The notes beneath the pieces are model-generated. The model saw only the letters and a list, made by a program, of their open reading frames with translations. It did no database searches and had not been told where the DNA came from. Shown piece after piece: positions 8,798-16,627 of a stretch of DNA of 35,273 nucleotides. Source of the DNA: Candidatus Woesearchaeota archaeon (GTDB taxonomy: Archaea > Nanobdellota > Nanobdellia > Woesearchaeales > DSVV01). The stretch is from NCBI GenBank assembly GCA_018303325.1, contig JAGVYH010000011.1, positions 1 through 35,273 on the forward strand, in the 5' to 3' direction. Made by a program: the position numbers and the translations under genes. The first letter of the stretch is position 1. Each line of letters begins with the position of its first letter.

Positions 8798-8870
8798 TTA
8801 GGATCTAAGTAGATGCTTGGTGCTAGCAACGATAATTATCGCCACCAGCACCCAGAACCCAGCACCTAAT
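8798..8870. repeat. GGTGCTAG-type spacer hairpin
   Basis: An imperfect long palindrome runs from TTAGG (8798) to CCTAA (8870). Around the centre TTGGTGCTAG faces CCAGCACC, with an apical GATAATTATC. It is related in sequence to the elements at 28257-28335 and 32095-32130. It is GC-richer than its surroundings and lies between rpoA2 and rpl30e. Confidence 0.6.
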
Positions 8871-8876
8871 ATGGTA

Positions 8877-8888
8877 AAATTTAAAAAG
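8877..8888 (+). promoter_or_regulatory. Possible TATA box for rpl30e
   Basis: AATTTAAAAAGC lies about 55 bases before the rpl30e start, giving a start of transcription near 8912 and a short leader. The placement right after the spacer hairpin suggests rpl30e begins a new transcript. Confidence 0.4.
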
Positions 8889-8940
8889 CCTGCATAAATG
8901 CTAAGGAATATCACAATAAAATCAAATAATATATACTAAA

Positions 8941-9228
8941 ATGGCAAAAACAAAAGAAGCAGACAAAAACATTGAAGAAATCAAGAAGAGTATTGAGCAG
9001 AAAAAAGCAGTTTTAGGTACAGCTGTAACTATCAAAAATTTAAGAAGAGGAACACTTGCTAAAATATTTGTTAGTGTAAATGTTCCTGACAGCGTTAGGA
9101 AAGACATTGATTATTATGCAAAACTAAATAAAGTAAAAGTTGTTTCATTAAATTATCCAAACGATGAACTGGGCACTATGTGCAAAAAACCATTTTTCAT
9201 AAGCGTTATAGGATTAATGAAAGCATAA
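8941..9228 (+). CDS. rpl30e: Ribosomal protein L30e
   Basis: This 95-residue protein is the archaeal large-subunit protein eL30, of the L7Ae/L30e RNA-binding fold that recognises kink-turns. The pattern IKKSIEQKKAVLGTAVTIKN, then LAKIFVSVNVPD, then a hydrophobic end is characteristic, and the length is normal. It lies in its usual place between rpoA2 and nusA. No Shine-Dalgarno sequence is visible just before the ATG; the preceding bases are an ATATATACTAAA stretch. A large potential RNA structure with a tandem G.A hairpin follows the stop codon. Confidence 0.93.
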   Translation: MAKTKEADKNIEEIKKSIEQKKAVLGTAVTIKNLRRGTLAKIFVSVNVPDSVRKDIDYYAKLNKVKVVSLNYPNDELGTMCKKPFFISVIGLMKA

Positions 9229-9250
9229 TTGTAACCGCGTATAATAATGT

Positions 9251-9435
9251 GGTTTCATCCAAAAATTGATTAAATTTTGGTTTCACTGCAAAAAATAACA
9301 ACATGGCCGGGCGAGGCGAAGCTGATAAGCTGAGCCGAGTAGGATTTTACAAAGTAAAATCCGTCCGTGCCATTGTTGTTGTTAGGTTTTGCTCATACAA
9401 TATTTTTTCAAAAAGTGGAATTTATGGATGAAACC
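9251..9435 (+). ncRNA. Nested multi-helix element between rpl30e and nusA
   Basis: Closing helix: GGTTTCATCCA (9251-9261) pairs exactly with TGGATGAAACC (9425-9435). Second helix: AACAACATGGC (9297-9307) pairs with GCCATTGTTGTT (9369-9380) with one bulged T, extended by CGG (9308-9310) with CCG (9365-9367). Inside are two hairpins. One is GGC-GA-AGCT-GATA-AGCT-GA-GCC (9315-9336), with tandem G.A mismatches. The other is GGATTTTAC-AAA-GTAAAATCC (9342-9362). It has no coding potential. It could be a cis-acting leader of nusA, a structured RNA, or a non-autonomous mobile element with inverted ends. The pairing is seen directly; the function is not. Confidence 0.55.
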
Positions 9436-9465
9436 TAAAAAAACAAAAAATCAGGTGTACATTCA

Positions 9466-9885
9466 GTGAAGATTAAATATAATATGGAACTGATGGGTTT
9501 GATGAATATTTTTCAGCAAACCACCAGGGCAAATTTAAAAGACTGCTTCATTGATAGTAATTCACTGCTGACATTTGTTGTCGAGCAAAATGAAATCGGT
9601 AGGGCAATCGGCAGAAATGCCATAAATATTAAGATGCTGGAAAAGGCATTTAACAGAAAGATTAAAATCATTGAATACAATCCAGAACTTGAGCGATTTA
9701 TAGAAAACCTTATATATCCGCTGAAAGTTATGAGTGTAACTGTTCAGGAAGACACAATCATATTAGAGCCTACAGATAGTAAAACACGTGGGTATCTGAT
9801 TGGAAGGTCTGCTTCCAACTTAAGAAATTATGAAGAAATTGTCAAGCGATATTTTGACAACATTAAAGAGATTAAAGTCGTTTAA
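9466..9885 (+). CDS. nusA: Archaeal NusA-like KH-domain protein
   Basis: This 139-residue protein has the two KH domains of archaeal NusA and lacks the N-terminal polymerase-binding and S1 domains of bacterial NusA, as is normal in Archaea. The first KH signature is IGRAIGRNAINIKMLEKAF near residue 45. The second is GYLIGRSASNLRNYEEI near residue 110. Such proteins bind RNA and are thought to act in transcription or ribosome assembly. The start is a GTG behind AGGTG (9453-9457); an ATG lies six codons in. It occupies the usual place between rpl30e and rps12. Confidence 0.9.
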   Translation: MKIKYNMELMGLMNIFQQTTRANLKDCFIDSNSLLTFVVEQNEIGRAIGRNAINIKMLEKAFNRKIKIIEYNPELERFIENLIYPLKVMSVTVQEDTIILEPTDSKTRGYLIGRSASNLRNYEEIVKRYFDNIKEIKVV

Positions 9886-9968
9886 TCATAAGATATACTA
9901 AATGTATAAAAGATCATAACATAATCAGTAAGAATCAATTAATAACTAAAAAATTAATAATTAAAAAA

Positions 9969-10063
9969 TATACTAAAAGTGCAAAATAATCGAGAACATT
10001 ATTTTGCACTTTTGTATATACAAAAGTGATTAATTTGTTCGAAAATTAATCACTTTTAGTATA
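9969..10063. repeat. TATAC-type double palindrome P2, before rps12
   Basis: Two hairpins share a TATA. Hairpin 1: arm 9969-9990 (TATACTAAAAGTGCAAAATA...) with arm 9998-10018, loop CGAGAAC. Hairpin 2: arm from 10017 (TATACAAAAGTGATTAATT) with arm 10043-10063, loop around GTTCG. The outer ends read TATACTAAAAGTG and CACTTTTAGTATA. It ends 24 bases before the rps12 start, where a promoter and operator would lie. Confidence 0.75.
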
Positions 10064-10087
10064 AATAAGCAAATCAAAGGTAAAAAC

Positions 10088-10528
10088 ATGGGACATAAAT
10101 CAAAGGGATTAAATTCAACAAAAAAGCTTAAACAGAGAAGAGCAAGATTTAGATTATATGATAAAAGATTAAAGAGAAGTGTCAGAGGATTAAAGGAAAA
10201 ATCCAATCCTTTGGGAAAATCAGCATCTCAGGCTAAAGGCATTGTTCTTGAAAAAGTGCAGTTAGAGGCAAAACAGCCAAACTCTGCCATGAGAAAATGC
10301 GCCCGTGTACAATTAATTAAAAACGGAAAACAAATTACAGCATTTCTCCCAGGAGACGGCGCAACAAAAATGATTGATGAGCACGATGAAGTTGTTGTAG
10401 AATGTATCGGCGGAAAGATGGGAAGGGCAAAAGGCGATATTCCTGGTGTAAGATGGTGTGTTATTAAAGTTAATGATCAAAGTTTAGATGCATTATTAAA
10501 AGGCAAGATTGAGAAAGCACGTAAATAA
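10088..10528 (+). CDS. rps12: Ribosomal protein S12 (uS12)
   Basis: This 146-residue protein is archaeal S12, the decoding-centre protein of the small subunit. [20 protein letters not shown] (about residues 65-85) and the PGDG turn contain the invariant decoding-site loop. [19 protein letters not shown] is the conserved second half. The ATG follows AAAGGTAAAAAC. It is followed by rps7 with a 65-base spacer, the usual order. Confidence 0.96.
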   Translation: MGHKSKGLNSTKKLKQRRARFRLYDKRLKRSVRGLKEKSNPLGKSASQAKGIVLEKVQLEAKQPNSAMRKCARVQLIKNGKQITAFLPGDGATKMIDEHDEVVVECIGGKMGRAKGDIPGVRWCVIKVNDQSLDALLKGKIEKARK

Positions 10529-10593
10529 GTAAGTAGAAAATAAATAAAAACAAAAATAAAAAAATAGTTTAATACCTGATTTGATGATCAAAA

Positions 10594-11190
10594 ATGGAAA
10601 TGAAATTATTCAACAAATGGGGCACAGAAGGAATAAGTGTAAAAGACCCAGGTATAAAAGATTATGTTAGTTTAAGGCCTGTTTTAGTATTAAGAACAGG
10701 AGCAAGGTATGCCGGCAACCGATTTCATAAATCAAGAGTAAACATTGTAGAGAGATTAATGAATAAGCTAATGGGTCCAGGGCATAAAAGCAGGAAACAT
10801 TTCAAATCAAGTTATCATATAACTGGCAAAGCACAGACTGCTTATGGTATCGTACAAAAAGCATTCTTGAAGATTGAGCAGCAGACAAAAAAGAATCCTG
10901 TTGAAGTATTTGTAAAAGCATTGGAAAATGCTGCGCCAAGAGAAGAAATAATCACTATTGAATACGGCGGAGCAAGATATCCAAAGGCAATTGAATGCTC
11001 GCCGCAAAGAAGAATTGATTTAGCGCTGAAATTAATGGTGCAAGGCTCATATCACAGAAGTTTTAACTCAAAGAAAAGTATTGTTGATACTTTAGCTGAT
11101 GAGATAATTTGTGCTTATACTCTTAATATGTCGTCTAACGCAATCGCAAAGAAGAATGAGTTGGAAAGACAGGCTGATTCTAGCAGGTAA
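10594..11190 (+). CDS. rps7: Ribosomal protein S7 (uS7)
   Basis: This 198-residue protein is archaeal S7, which nucleates folding of the 16S rRNA head. KLMGPGHKSRKHFKSSYHIT, the helix VFVKALENAAPREEI and the ending with SNAIAKKNELERQADSSR are family signatures. It is the last gene of this cluster: the elongation factor and S10 genes that often follow are absent, and the next gene converges on it. Confidence 0.96.
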   Translation: MEMKLFNKWGTEGISVKDPGIKDYVSLRPVLVLRTGARYAGNRFHKSRVNIVERLMNKLMGPGHKSRKHFKSSYHITGKAQTAYGIVQKAFLKIEQQTKKNPVEVFVKALENAAPREEIITIEYGGARYPKAIECSPQRRIDLALKLMVQGSYHRSFNSKKSIVDTLADEIICAYTLNMSSNAIAKKNELERQADSSR

Positions 11191-11233
11191 GTAAATTGAT
11201 TATTATTATTTGTTTTTATAATTAGTTTATATT

Positions 11234-11265
11234 TAGTTCCTGCCCGAAGGGATTTCGTTCATGAA
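11234..11265. repeat. Fragment of the conserved spacer frame
   Basis: TTAGTTCCTGCCCGAAGGG... GTTCATGAATGA resembles the TAGTTCCTACCTGATTGG... GTTCATGAAGAA segment at about 16351-16383. It lies between two convergent genes, the site where the spacer-frame elements of this window tend to occur. Confidence 0.4.
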
Positions 11266-11270
11266 TGATT

Positions 11271-13682
11271 TTAGTTGATTAATTTGATTTTGTATATTTT
11301 ATCAGTCTCACTATCAGAAGTCCAAAGATATTCTCCGCCCCATGTTAAACCAGCGTTATTACCATATTTTCCGCCTGGTGCTTCAAATGAATTAATCACT
11401 TGGCCATTATTGTTCAATTTGTAGATTTTATTTCCCAAATAAACAACAGAACACCAAATAAAACCTTCATGGAAGCTTAGATCTTCAAGACCATACGGCT
11501 CCTCAATTTGAGTAGTAACTTGTGATTTAATTTCCCCTTGTAAATTCATTTTATAAAAAGTGTTATCCCAATAGCTTGCCAACCATAAAGTTTCTCCGTC
11601 AAATGCAATCCCTTCTAAAGCATAGACACCAGAATTAAATTTATTTAAAACTTCTCCATTGAGTGTAGTTTGATAAATTATTGTGTCGAGACCTTCATCT
11701 CCATCATCTACTTTTGAGCTACTTATCCAAAGCTGCTGTTCATTAAAAGCAATGCCTCTTGGTTCTGGAATGATTGAAAAAGAGGCGATTATTTGACCAT
11801 CTGTAGTTATTTTATAAACAGTGTTATTCCCAGCATCGACATTTAGGAGATATTCTCCATCCCATGTTAATCCCCAACTTGCATTTCCTGGTGTTGAAAA
11901 AGAATCAACAACACAAATTAATTCATTCATATCATCAGTAGCAATACATTTTTCACAATTGTTCAATACACTCCAATCTAAACAATTATCAGAATCGTAA
12001 AACCCACATTCTTTCCATCCATTATTAAAACATTTCTTTTCTCCAAAATTATTACATTCATCTACACAGATTGTTGATTCAGGAACACATTCACCGCCCT
12101 CACATTTTTCATTACCTTCACAACTCTCCTGCACTATCAGTTCCAAGCATCCAGTACTATTATTATAATTACAGGTCATTACGTTTTTACCTGAGCATGA
12201 TTTTTCATTAAATATATCACATTCATCTTCACATGTTTGTTGACTTATTACACATTCACCATTAAAACAATATGAATCTCCTTCGCAAACTATGGCTGCT
12301 TCTTCAATATTTCCGCATGAGTCAAGCCAATAAACTTTTTTTTCTTCTGCTCCGCAAATAAAAGAATTGTGAGAAGTACAATCAGGTGAAGTATTGGAAC
12401 AATTAAAAATCTCTTTTTCATATTTATAGACTGATGCTTCATAATCAAACAACGTTTTACTGATAATTTCAATATGGACACCAACTAATGCATCTATACC
12501 TGCAACAATAGAACATGAAACATTGTCAGACGGAGTAACCTCAGCTAATGCCAGTAAATAACCTTTAAGTGCAATATAAGGCCCATCTAACCCATAAAAG
12601 TCTAAAAGAAGTTGAGGTTTGACATACACAGTAAAATCACCGCTAACTCCAGTAAATTCTGGGATTGTTGAGCTGAACTCTGGCTGAATGTTTTGAATTT
12701 TTGACCAAGTATTATTTTTATATTCTAAACCTGCGTCTACAACTAAAGATTGAGTAATGCTGGTTTGCGCGCTGATATTTCCATTAGCACTCACGCCAAA
12801 ATTTAAGGTTAAATGAGGGGTAATCACTACAGGAAACACAAATCCTGGCGGAATGATTACAACAGGAGGAAATTTTACCAATTCTACTGGTGGAAGTTCT
12901 TTATTTATCCCCGCGTGAAATTCTCCACTAACAATTAATTCCAATTCTTCCAATCCTTTTGTTACAAAACGCACTTCTTTTGTTCCGTATAAAGTACTGT
13001 TTGTAAATTGAAAATCTGCATTGACTGCAATATGCATACTCCCATCAAGATAAATTCCAGAGAAAAGCTCTTTATGATCAAATTCATACATTTGCCCACC
13101 TGAAAAGGATAATGGTAATTGTGTGCTATCAAATTGTGCGTCATCAAAATTATCTATAGCAGAGTCAGCTTTAGCATTGCCAGTAGAAAGACTAAAAAAA
13201 AGCTGAACTGTACCTTCAGGAACAGCATCTTCTAAAGTTGCCAGCACTGTATACGCAACAATTTGACTTGAGTTTTTTGTAACTGAAGTTACTTTGCGCA
13301 ATAAACCTTCTTGTGTCTTGTCAGTAATACCTGCAATAATAAGGTCGCCTTGAATTAAATTTTGGGCGTAAGTTGATTGTGCATTAAAAATTAAAGTGCT
13401 TTTATCTGCAGAAATTGAATCTAAATAATAAGCTGTACTCTGATCCATCACTTTATTGCTTGGTTTGGTATTTGTTATTCCATTCGTTCCATAACAATTT
13501 TGTCCTAAACATTCTTGTCCTGAATTAGAAGGTAATACTTGTGTTCCATGGTTAGCTTCACAAGAAAGCAAAGATAAAAGTGAAGCAGTTAAATACGTAA
13601 TTGGGGTTTTTAATATTCTTACTAATAAGGTTGGTCTTTTATTAATTATTTCTTCAGTAATTTGTTCTATGGTTTTTGCCAT
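11271..13682 (-). CDS. Large secreted lipoprotein-like protein with Cys-rich and propeller domains
   Basis: This 803-residue protein starts with a charged segment and a hydrophobic stretch ending in LLSLLSCEA (Cys near residue 42), a plausible lipobox. Residues 60-420 are beta-rich, with a proline stretch (FPPVVIIPPGFVFPVV) near residue 272. Residues 425-590 hold about 30 cysteines in repeated units with the pattern C-x3-C...GE-C, like small disulfide modules. Residues 595-803 are repeated blades (GLTWDGEYLL, GIAFDGETLWLAS, GLTWGGEYLWTSD), which look like an NHL/PQQ-type beta-propeller. It is probably a surface adhesion or binding protein. A possible TATA box (CATTTAAATTTAG on this strand) lies about 50 bases upstream. 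No specific family is recognised. Confidence 0.75.
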   Translation of the reverse strand: MAKTIEQITEEIINKRPTLLVRILKTPITYLTASLLSLLSCEANHGTQVLPSNSGQECLGQNCYGTNGITNTKPSNKVMDQSTAYYLDSISADKSTLIFNAQSTYAQNLIQGDLIIAGITDKTQEGLLRKVTSVTKNSSQIVAYTVLATLEDAVPEGTVQLFFSLSTGNAKADSAIDNFDDAQFDSTQLPLSFSGGQMYEFDHKELFSGIYLDGSMHIAVNADFQFTNSTLYGTKEVRFVTKGLEELELIVSGEFHAGINKELPPVELVKFPPVVIIPPGFVFPVVITPHLTLNFGVSANGNISAQTSITQSLVVDAGLEYKNNTWSKIQNIQPEFSSTIPEFTGVSGDFTVYVKPQLLLDFYGLDGPYIALKGYLLALAEVTPSDNVSCSIVAGIDALVGVHIEIISKTLFDYEASVYKYEKEIFNCSNTSPDCTSHNSFICGAEEKKVYWLDSCGNIEEAAIVCEGDSYCFNGECVISQQTCEDECDIFNEKSCSGKNVMTCNYNNSTGCLELIVQESCEGNEKCEGGECVPESTICVDECNNFGEKKCFNNGWKECGFYDSDNCLDWSVLNNCEKCIATDDMNELICVVDSFSTPGNASWGLTWDGEYLLNVDAGNNTVYKITTDGQIIASFSIIPEPRGIAFNEQQLWISSSKVDDGDEGLDTIIYQTTLNGEVLNKFNSGVYALEGIAFDGETLWLASYWDNTFYKMNLQGEIKSQVTTQIEEPYGLEDLSFHEGFIWCSVVYLGNKIYKLNNNGQVINSFEAPGGKYGNNAGLTWGGEYLWTSDSETDKIYKIKLIN

Positions 13683-13794
13683 TTTTACCAGATTATAACT
13701 TTAGGTAATGAATAGTATTAAGGAATAGTAACTAAATTTAAATGTTTTTTGGGAGAGAGAGTAAAAGACACAACTTTTAGGACAATTAATTATG

Positions 13795-13888
13795 TATACT
13801 AAATGGAATTAGTTTTCGAACAAACTAATTCCATTTGTATATACAAAAGTCCTTGTTTTTTGTTCGGAAGCTAAGGACTTTTAGTATA
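13795..13888. repeat. TATAC-type double palindrome P3
   Basis: Hairpin 1: TATACTAAATGGAATTAGTTT (13795-13815) with AAACTAATTCCATTTGTATA (13822-13841), loop TCGAAC. Hairpin 2: TATACAAAAGTCCTT from 13840, with AAGGACTTTTAGTATA ending at 13888, loop around GTTCGG. The ends and layout match P2, but the middle of each arm differs and stays self-complementary. It lies between the divergent surface-protein gene and a small RHH-type gene. Confidence 0.75.
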
Positions 13889-14016
13889 TCCAATAATTTA
13901 TATCCTTTTCTAATAATACAGATTAAAGTAAGTTGCTATAATCAAATTTATAAATAAGATAATTGTTTTATGTTCATATTAAATAATAAAATAGTATATA
14001 ACTGTAAGGTGATAAT

Positions 14017-14178
14017 ATGGCAGCAAGCCCAAAAGATGCACAGAAGATGAGATTGGATTATAATGTTGATAGGCATGTATACGACGAATTTGTCAAAGCA
14101 TGCGGAAGAAAAGGATATTCCCAGCAAGTTGTTGTTGAAAAATTGATGCAGAAGTTTATTCAGACTGGCCAGTTTTAG
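14017..14178 (+). CDS. Small ribbon-helix-helix-like protein
   Basis: This 53-residue reading frame starts at an ATG behind AAGGTGATA. The order MRLDYNVDRHVYDEFVKAC, then a GRKGYSQQ turn and VVVEKLMQKFI, is that of a short beta strand and two helices, as in CopG/MetJ-type DNA-binding dimers. It resembles the small RHH proteins often encoded in DPANN genomes. No partner toxin is adjacent. The identification rests on pattern only. The double palindrome P3 lies about 130 bases upstream and is a possible operator, which is inference. Confidence 0.65.
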   Translation: MAASPKDAQKMRLDYNVDRHVYDEFVKACGRKGYSQQVVVEKLMQKFIQTGQF

Positions 14179-14217
14179 GAAATATTTAAAAACCAAAACA
14201 GATTCTTTTTGCTTATC

Positions 14218-14847
14218 ATGTCTCTAGAAGATAAGTTTTATCCAGATGATGGAAGTTATTTAACTAGATTTGATAATTTTATGATAAAGGCAGCAAAAGA
14301 AGTTGGTGTTCTATATCAACTTCTCACAGGAGACAGCTACAAGAATTTAGCCAGCATCATTTACAAAGCCTCAGCTGTAGGATTTGGGTTAAGTGCATTA
14401 TGCGGACATTTAGGTGTGATTCCATTAGGTACAGACGCCTTTTCATCTTCAAAGCAACATTCTTATCAAACGCCGTTAGAAGAAGAGAATAAATTTGAAG
14501 CATTGGGTCTTGGAAAAAAACTTGGCAAGCTTATGAGAATAGGCTTTTTATCCATTGGCTTTTCAGCTTTTTCAATTGGTTATTCTTATTATAAAGAGAA
14601 TACTAATAAAGAGTTATCATTTTTTAATATTTTTTTGGTAGGGTCTTTGATAGAGGCTCCTTCTATTCTTCTTTACACATTTGCAGAGTATTTAACTAAA
14701 AGTGATATGCCAAGCCCCCCAGATAAAAATATTTTTCAGGAGACAAGTGAAAGAATAAAAAAATTATTATCTCCAGAACCTTTGCCAACTCAAGTTCAAT
14801 CCACTAACTGCTTAATAGATAACTGTTACGATCGAAATTTAAACTAA
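14218..14847 (+). CDS. Membrane protein of unknown function
   Basis: I do not recognise this 209-residue protein. Three hydrophobic segments are visible: SAVGFGLSALCGHLGVIPLG near residue 50, MRIGFLSIGFSAFSIGYSYY near residue 108 and FFNIFLVGSLIEAPSILLYTF near residue 137. The C-terminal tail is polar. The start chosen is the ATG at 14218: TATTTAAAAA (about 14183-14192) lies roughly 25 bases upstream, so the message would be leaderless. A TTG three codons earlier is possible but less likely. It follows the small RHH gene by 39 bases but has its own promoter-like sequence. Confidence 0.7.
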   Translation: MSLEDKFYPDDGSYLTRFDNFMIKAAKEVGVLYQLLTGDSYKNLASIIYKASAVGFGLSALCGHLGVIPLGTDAFSSSKQHSYQTPLEEENKFEALGLGKKLGKLMRIGFLSIGFSAFSIGYSYYKENTNKELSFFNIFLVGSLIEAPSILLYTFAEYLTKSDMPSPPDKNIFQETSERIKKLLSPEPLPTQVQSTNCLIDNCYDRNLN

Positions 14848-14923
14848 CTTTTCTTCATTAAGTAAATAACTAAAAAAAAGTATTTATTAGCTGATTCCCT
14901 ATTTCTTAATTTCTTTTTTTCGC

Positions 14924-15115
14924 TCACAACATATTTTCAGCATCATGCTCGTTTGTGGGACGCAGTCCACCGTCTTATGAAAAATTATTAGTTATTCGTT
15001 CTTCATGTTTAGTTATTCGTTCTTCGTTTTTCGTTCTTAGTTACGAATGACGAAGAGCGAAAAACGAAGAACGAATGACTATTCTATCTTAGTGAACTTT
15101 GTTGGACATGCCAAG
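14924..15115. repeat. Spacer-frame element A with a 24-bp hairpin cargo
   Basis: A conserved left part (CGCTCACAAC ... CGTTTGTGGGACGCAGTCC, ACCGTCTTATGAAAAATTA) and a right part (AGTGAACTTTGTTGGACATG) bracket a low-complexity hairpin. In the hairpin, 15015-15038 pairs with 15053-15076 over 24 bases with one wobble, built from ATTCGTTCTTCGTTTTTCG. The left part has an extra insertion after ACAAC. The same frame occurs at 28205-28377, 32041-32085 and, rearranged, at 23967-24183. It fills the spacer between two convergent genes. Confidence 0.65.
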
Positions 15116-15168
15116 AACTAAACAAATAAAAAAAAGAGATATAAAAAATATAACAAAATAACAAAAAT

Positions 15169-16209
15169 TTAAATCTTCCCCAGCAATTTCAGCATTATTG
15201 CTTTCTGCGCATGCAGTCTGTTCTCTGCCTGATCGAATACGATACTTTGAGCGCCGTCAACAACTTCAGCTGTCTGCTCCATACCACGCATTGCAGGCAG
15301 ACAATTCATAAACACTGAGGTTGGTTTCGCATATTTCATAAGCTGTGCAGTTACTTGGAACGGCATTAGTTTTTGTTTCCTTGCTTCCATTAACTCTTTT
15401 GGGATATGATAACTCATCCAAGAATCTGTGTAAACAATATCAGCATTTTTCACTGCTTCTTTTGCGTCATGCAGAACTTCAATTTTTATTTCACCATAAA
15501 GTTTGATGTTTTTCTTTGCAATCATTCTTGCCTCGTCGACAATTCTCTGTTCTGGCATATATTCTTTGTCATTTGGGCACGCAACTTTTATATTCATGCC
15601 AACATGCGCGCAGCCATGCATCAGGCTGTATGTTACATTATTTTTACAGTCTCCGAGATATGCAAGTGTTAGACCTTTCAGCCCATTACTGTTTACATCG
15701 TTGTTTACACTGTTGTTTAATTTCCCCAACTTTTCTTTAATTGTCATAAGGTCGCACAATATCTGACAGGGATGATTCATGTCGCTTAATGCATCGATTA
15801 CAGGAACTGTTGCATTTTCAGCTAATTTTTTACAATCTTCAAATTTAAACAATCTTGCCATTACTATGTCAACATATCTGGAAACAACTTTTCCAGTGTC
15901 TTCAATGGTTTCTTTTTTCCCCAAAGGGCTTGTAGCGACGTCATAATAAATCGCATGCCCTCCCATTTGTGTCATTCCCACTTCAAAGCTGACTCTTGTT
16001 CTCAGGCTGGGCTTTTCAAATATCATCAGCAAGGTTTTTCCTTTCAGCGCAGATGAATATTTCTCAGGATTCTTTTTGATGTCAATTGCTTTCTCAATAA
16101 CATCTAAAATAAACTCTGTGCTTACATCATTCAAAGATAATAAATCTTGTTTTGAGTTTTTTTTAAGTTCTTGTTCTGAATTTTTCTTGAGTTTTTCGTT
16201 CTTTTCCAT
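15169..16209 (-). CDS. argF: Ornithine carbamoyltransferase-like enzyme
   Basis: This 346-residue protein is a transcarbamylase: carbamoyl phosphate plus ornithine gives citrulline, or the reverse in arginine catabolism. The carbamoyl phosphate loop is present as FEKPSLRTRVSFEVG, and HPCQ follows near residue 145. The ornithine-side motif reads YTDSWMSY instead of the usual D-x3-SMG, and the usual HCLP motif reads NCLP (MNCLPAMRGMEQTAEV), so substrate specificity is less certain. The N-terminal 20 residues are a Lys/Asn-rich repeat (KKNSEQELKKNSKQ), and an Asn-rich insertion (NNSVNNDVNSNG) lies near residue 165. The ATG follows AAAGGTGAAAAC. No other arginine genes are nearby. Confidence 0.87.
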   Translation of the reverse strand: MEKNEKLKKNSEQELKKNSKQDLLSLNDVSTEFILDVIEKAIDIKKNPEKYSSALKGKTLLMIFEKPSLRTRVSFEVGMTQMGGHAIYYDVATSPLGKKETIEDTGKVVSRYVDIVMARLFKFEDCKKLAENATVPVIDALSDMNHPCQILCDLMTIKEKLGKLNNSVNNDVNSNGLKGLTLAYLGDCKNNVTYSLMHGCAHVGMNIKVACPNDKEYMPEQRIVDEARMIAKKNIKLYGEIKIEVLHDAKEAVKNADIVYTDSWMSYHIPKELMEARKQKLMPFQVTAQLMKYAKPTSVFMNCLPAMRGMEQTAEVVDGAQSIVFDQAENRLHAQKAIMLKLLGKI

Positions 16210-16294
16210 GTTTTCACCTTTTAATACAGTTTAAAATTATAAACATACATTTGACATTATAAAATCATACTTATTTAAATTATTATTTAATTTG

Positions 16295-16470
16295 GAGCGT
16301 TTATTTGTTTATTTCGTTCTTTGGCGCAGCCATACGTCTTATGATTATTTAGTTCCTACCTGATTGGACACGTTCATGAAGAAATGGTAAGATGGTAATA
16401 TGGTTTGATGGTCTGAAGGTACTACGAATGGAACGACGTAAATCAGTCGTTACCATCAAACCATCATACT
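16295..16470. repeat. Spacer-frame element E with ATGGTTTGATGGT hairpin
   Basis: This stretch lies between divergent argF and dus and has no gene. A degenerate frame (GCGCAGCCATACGTCTTATGA, then TAGTTCCTACC and GTTCATGAAG) is followed by a hairpin in which ATGGTTTGATGGT (16400-16412) pairs exactly with ACCATCAAACCAT (16452-16464). A second stem, AACGAC (16432-16437) with GTCGTT (16446-16451), lies inside it. Short direct repeats of ATGGTAA run up to the left arm. Confidence 0.55.
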
Positions 16471-16627
16471 AGTTCGTGTTAATGGCGGTAAATATGATTG
16501 TGAGCGAGAAATATGAGTGAGTGAGAGAGAAAAAGAGATTAATAAGCTATAGAAATATAAACTTTCAATTAAATTTTTAAAAAAAGACATTAATTTTTTA
16601 AACATACACTGTTTCTTAAGTGATAAT

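Noticed and set aside
15406-15766. Three overlapping plus-strand frames inside the transcarbamylase gene
   Set aside because: Antisense shadows rich in His, Phe and Cys with no start signals.
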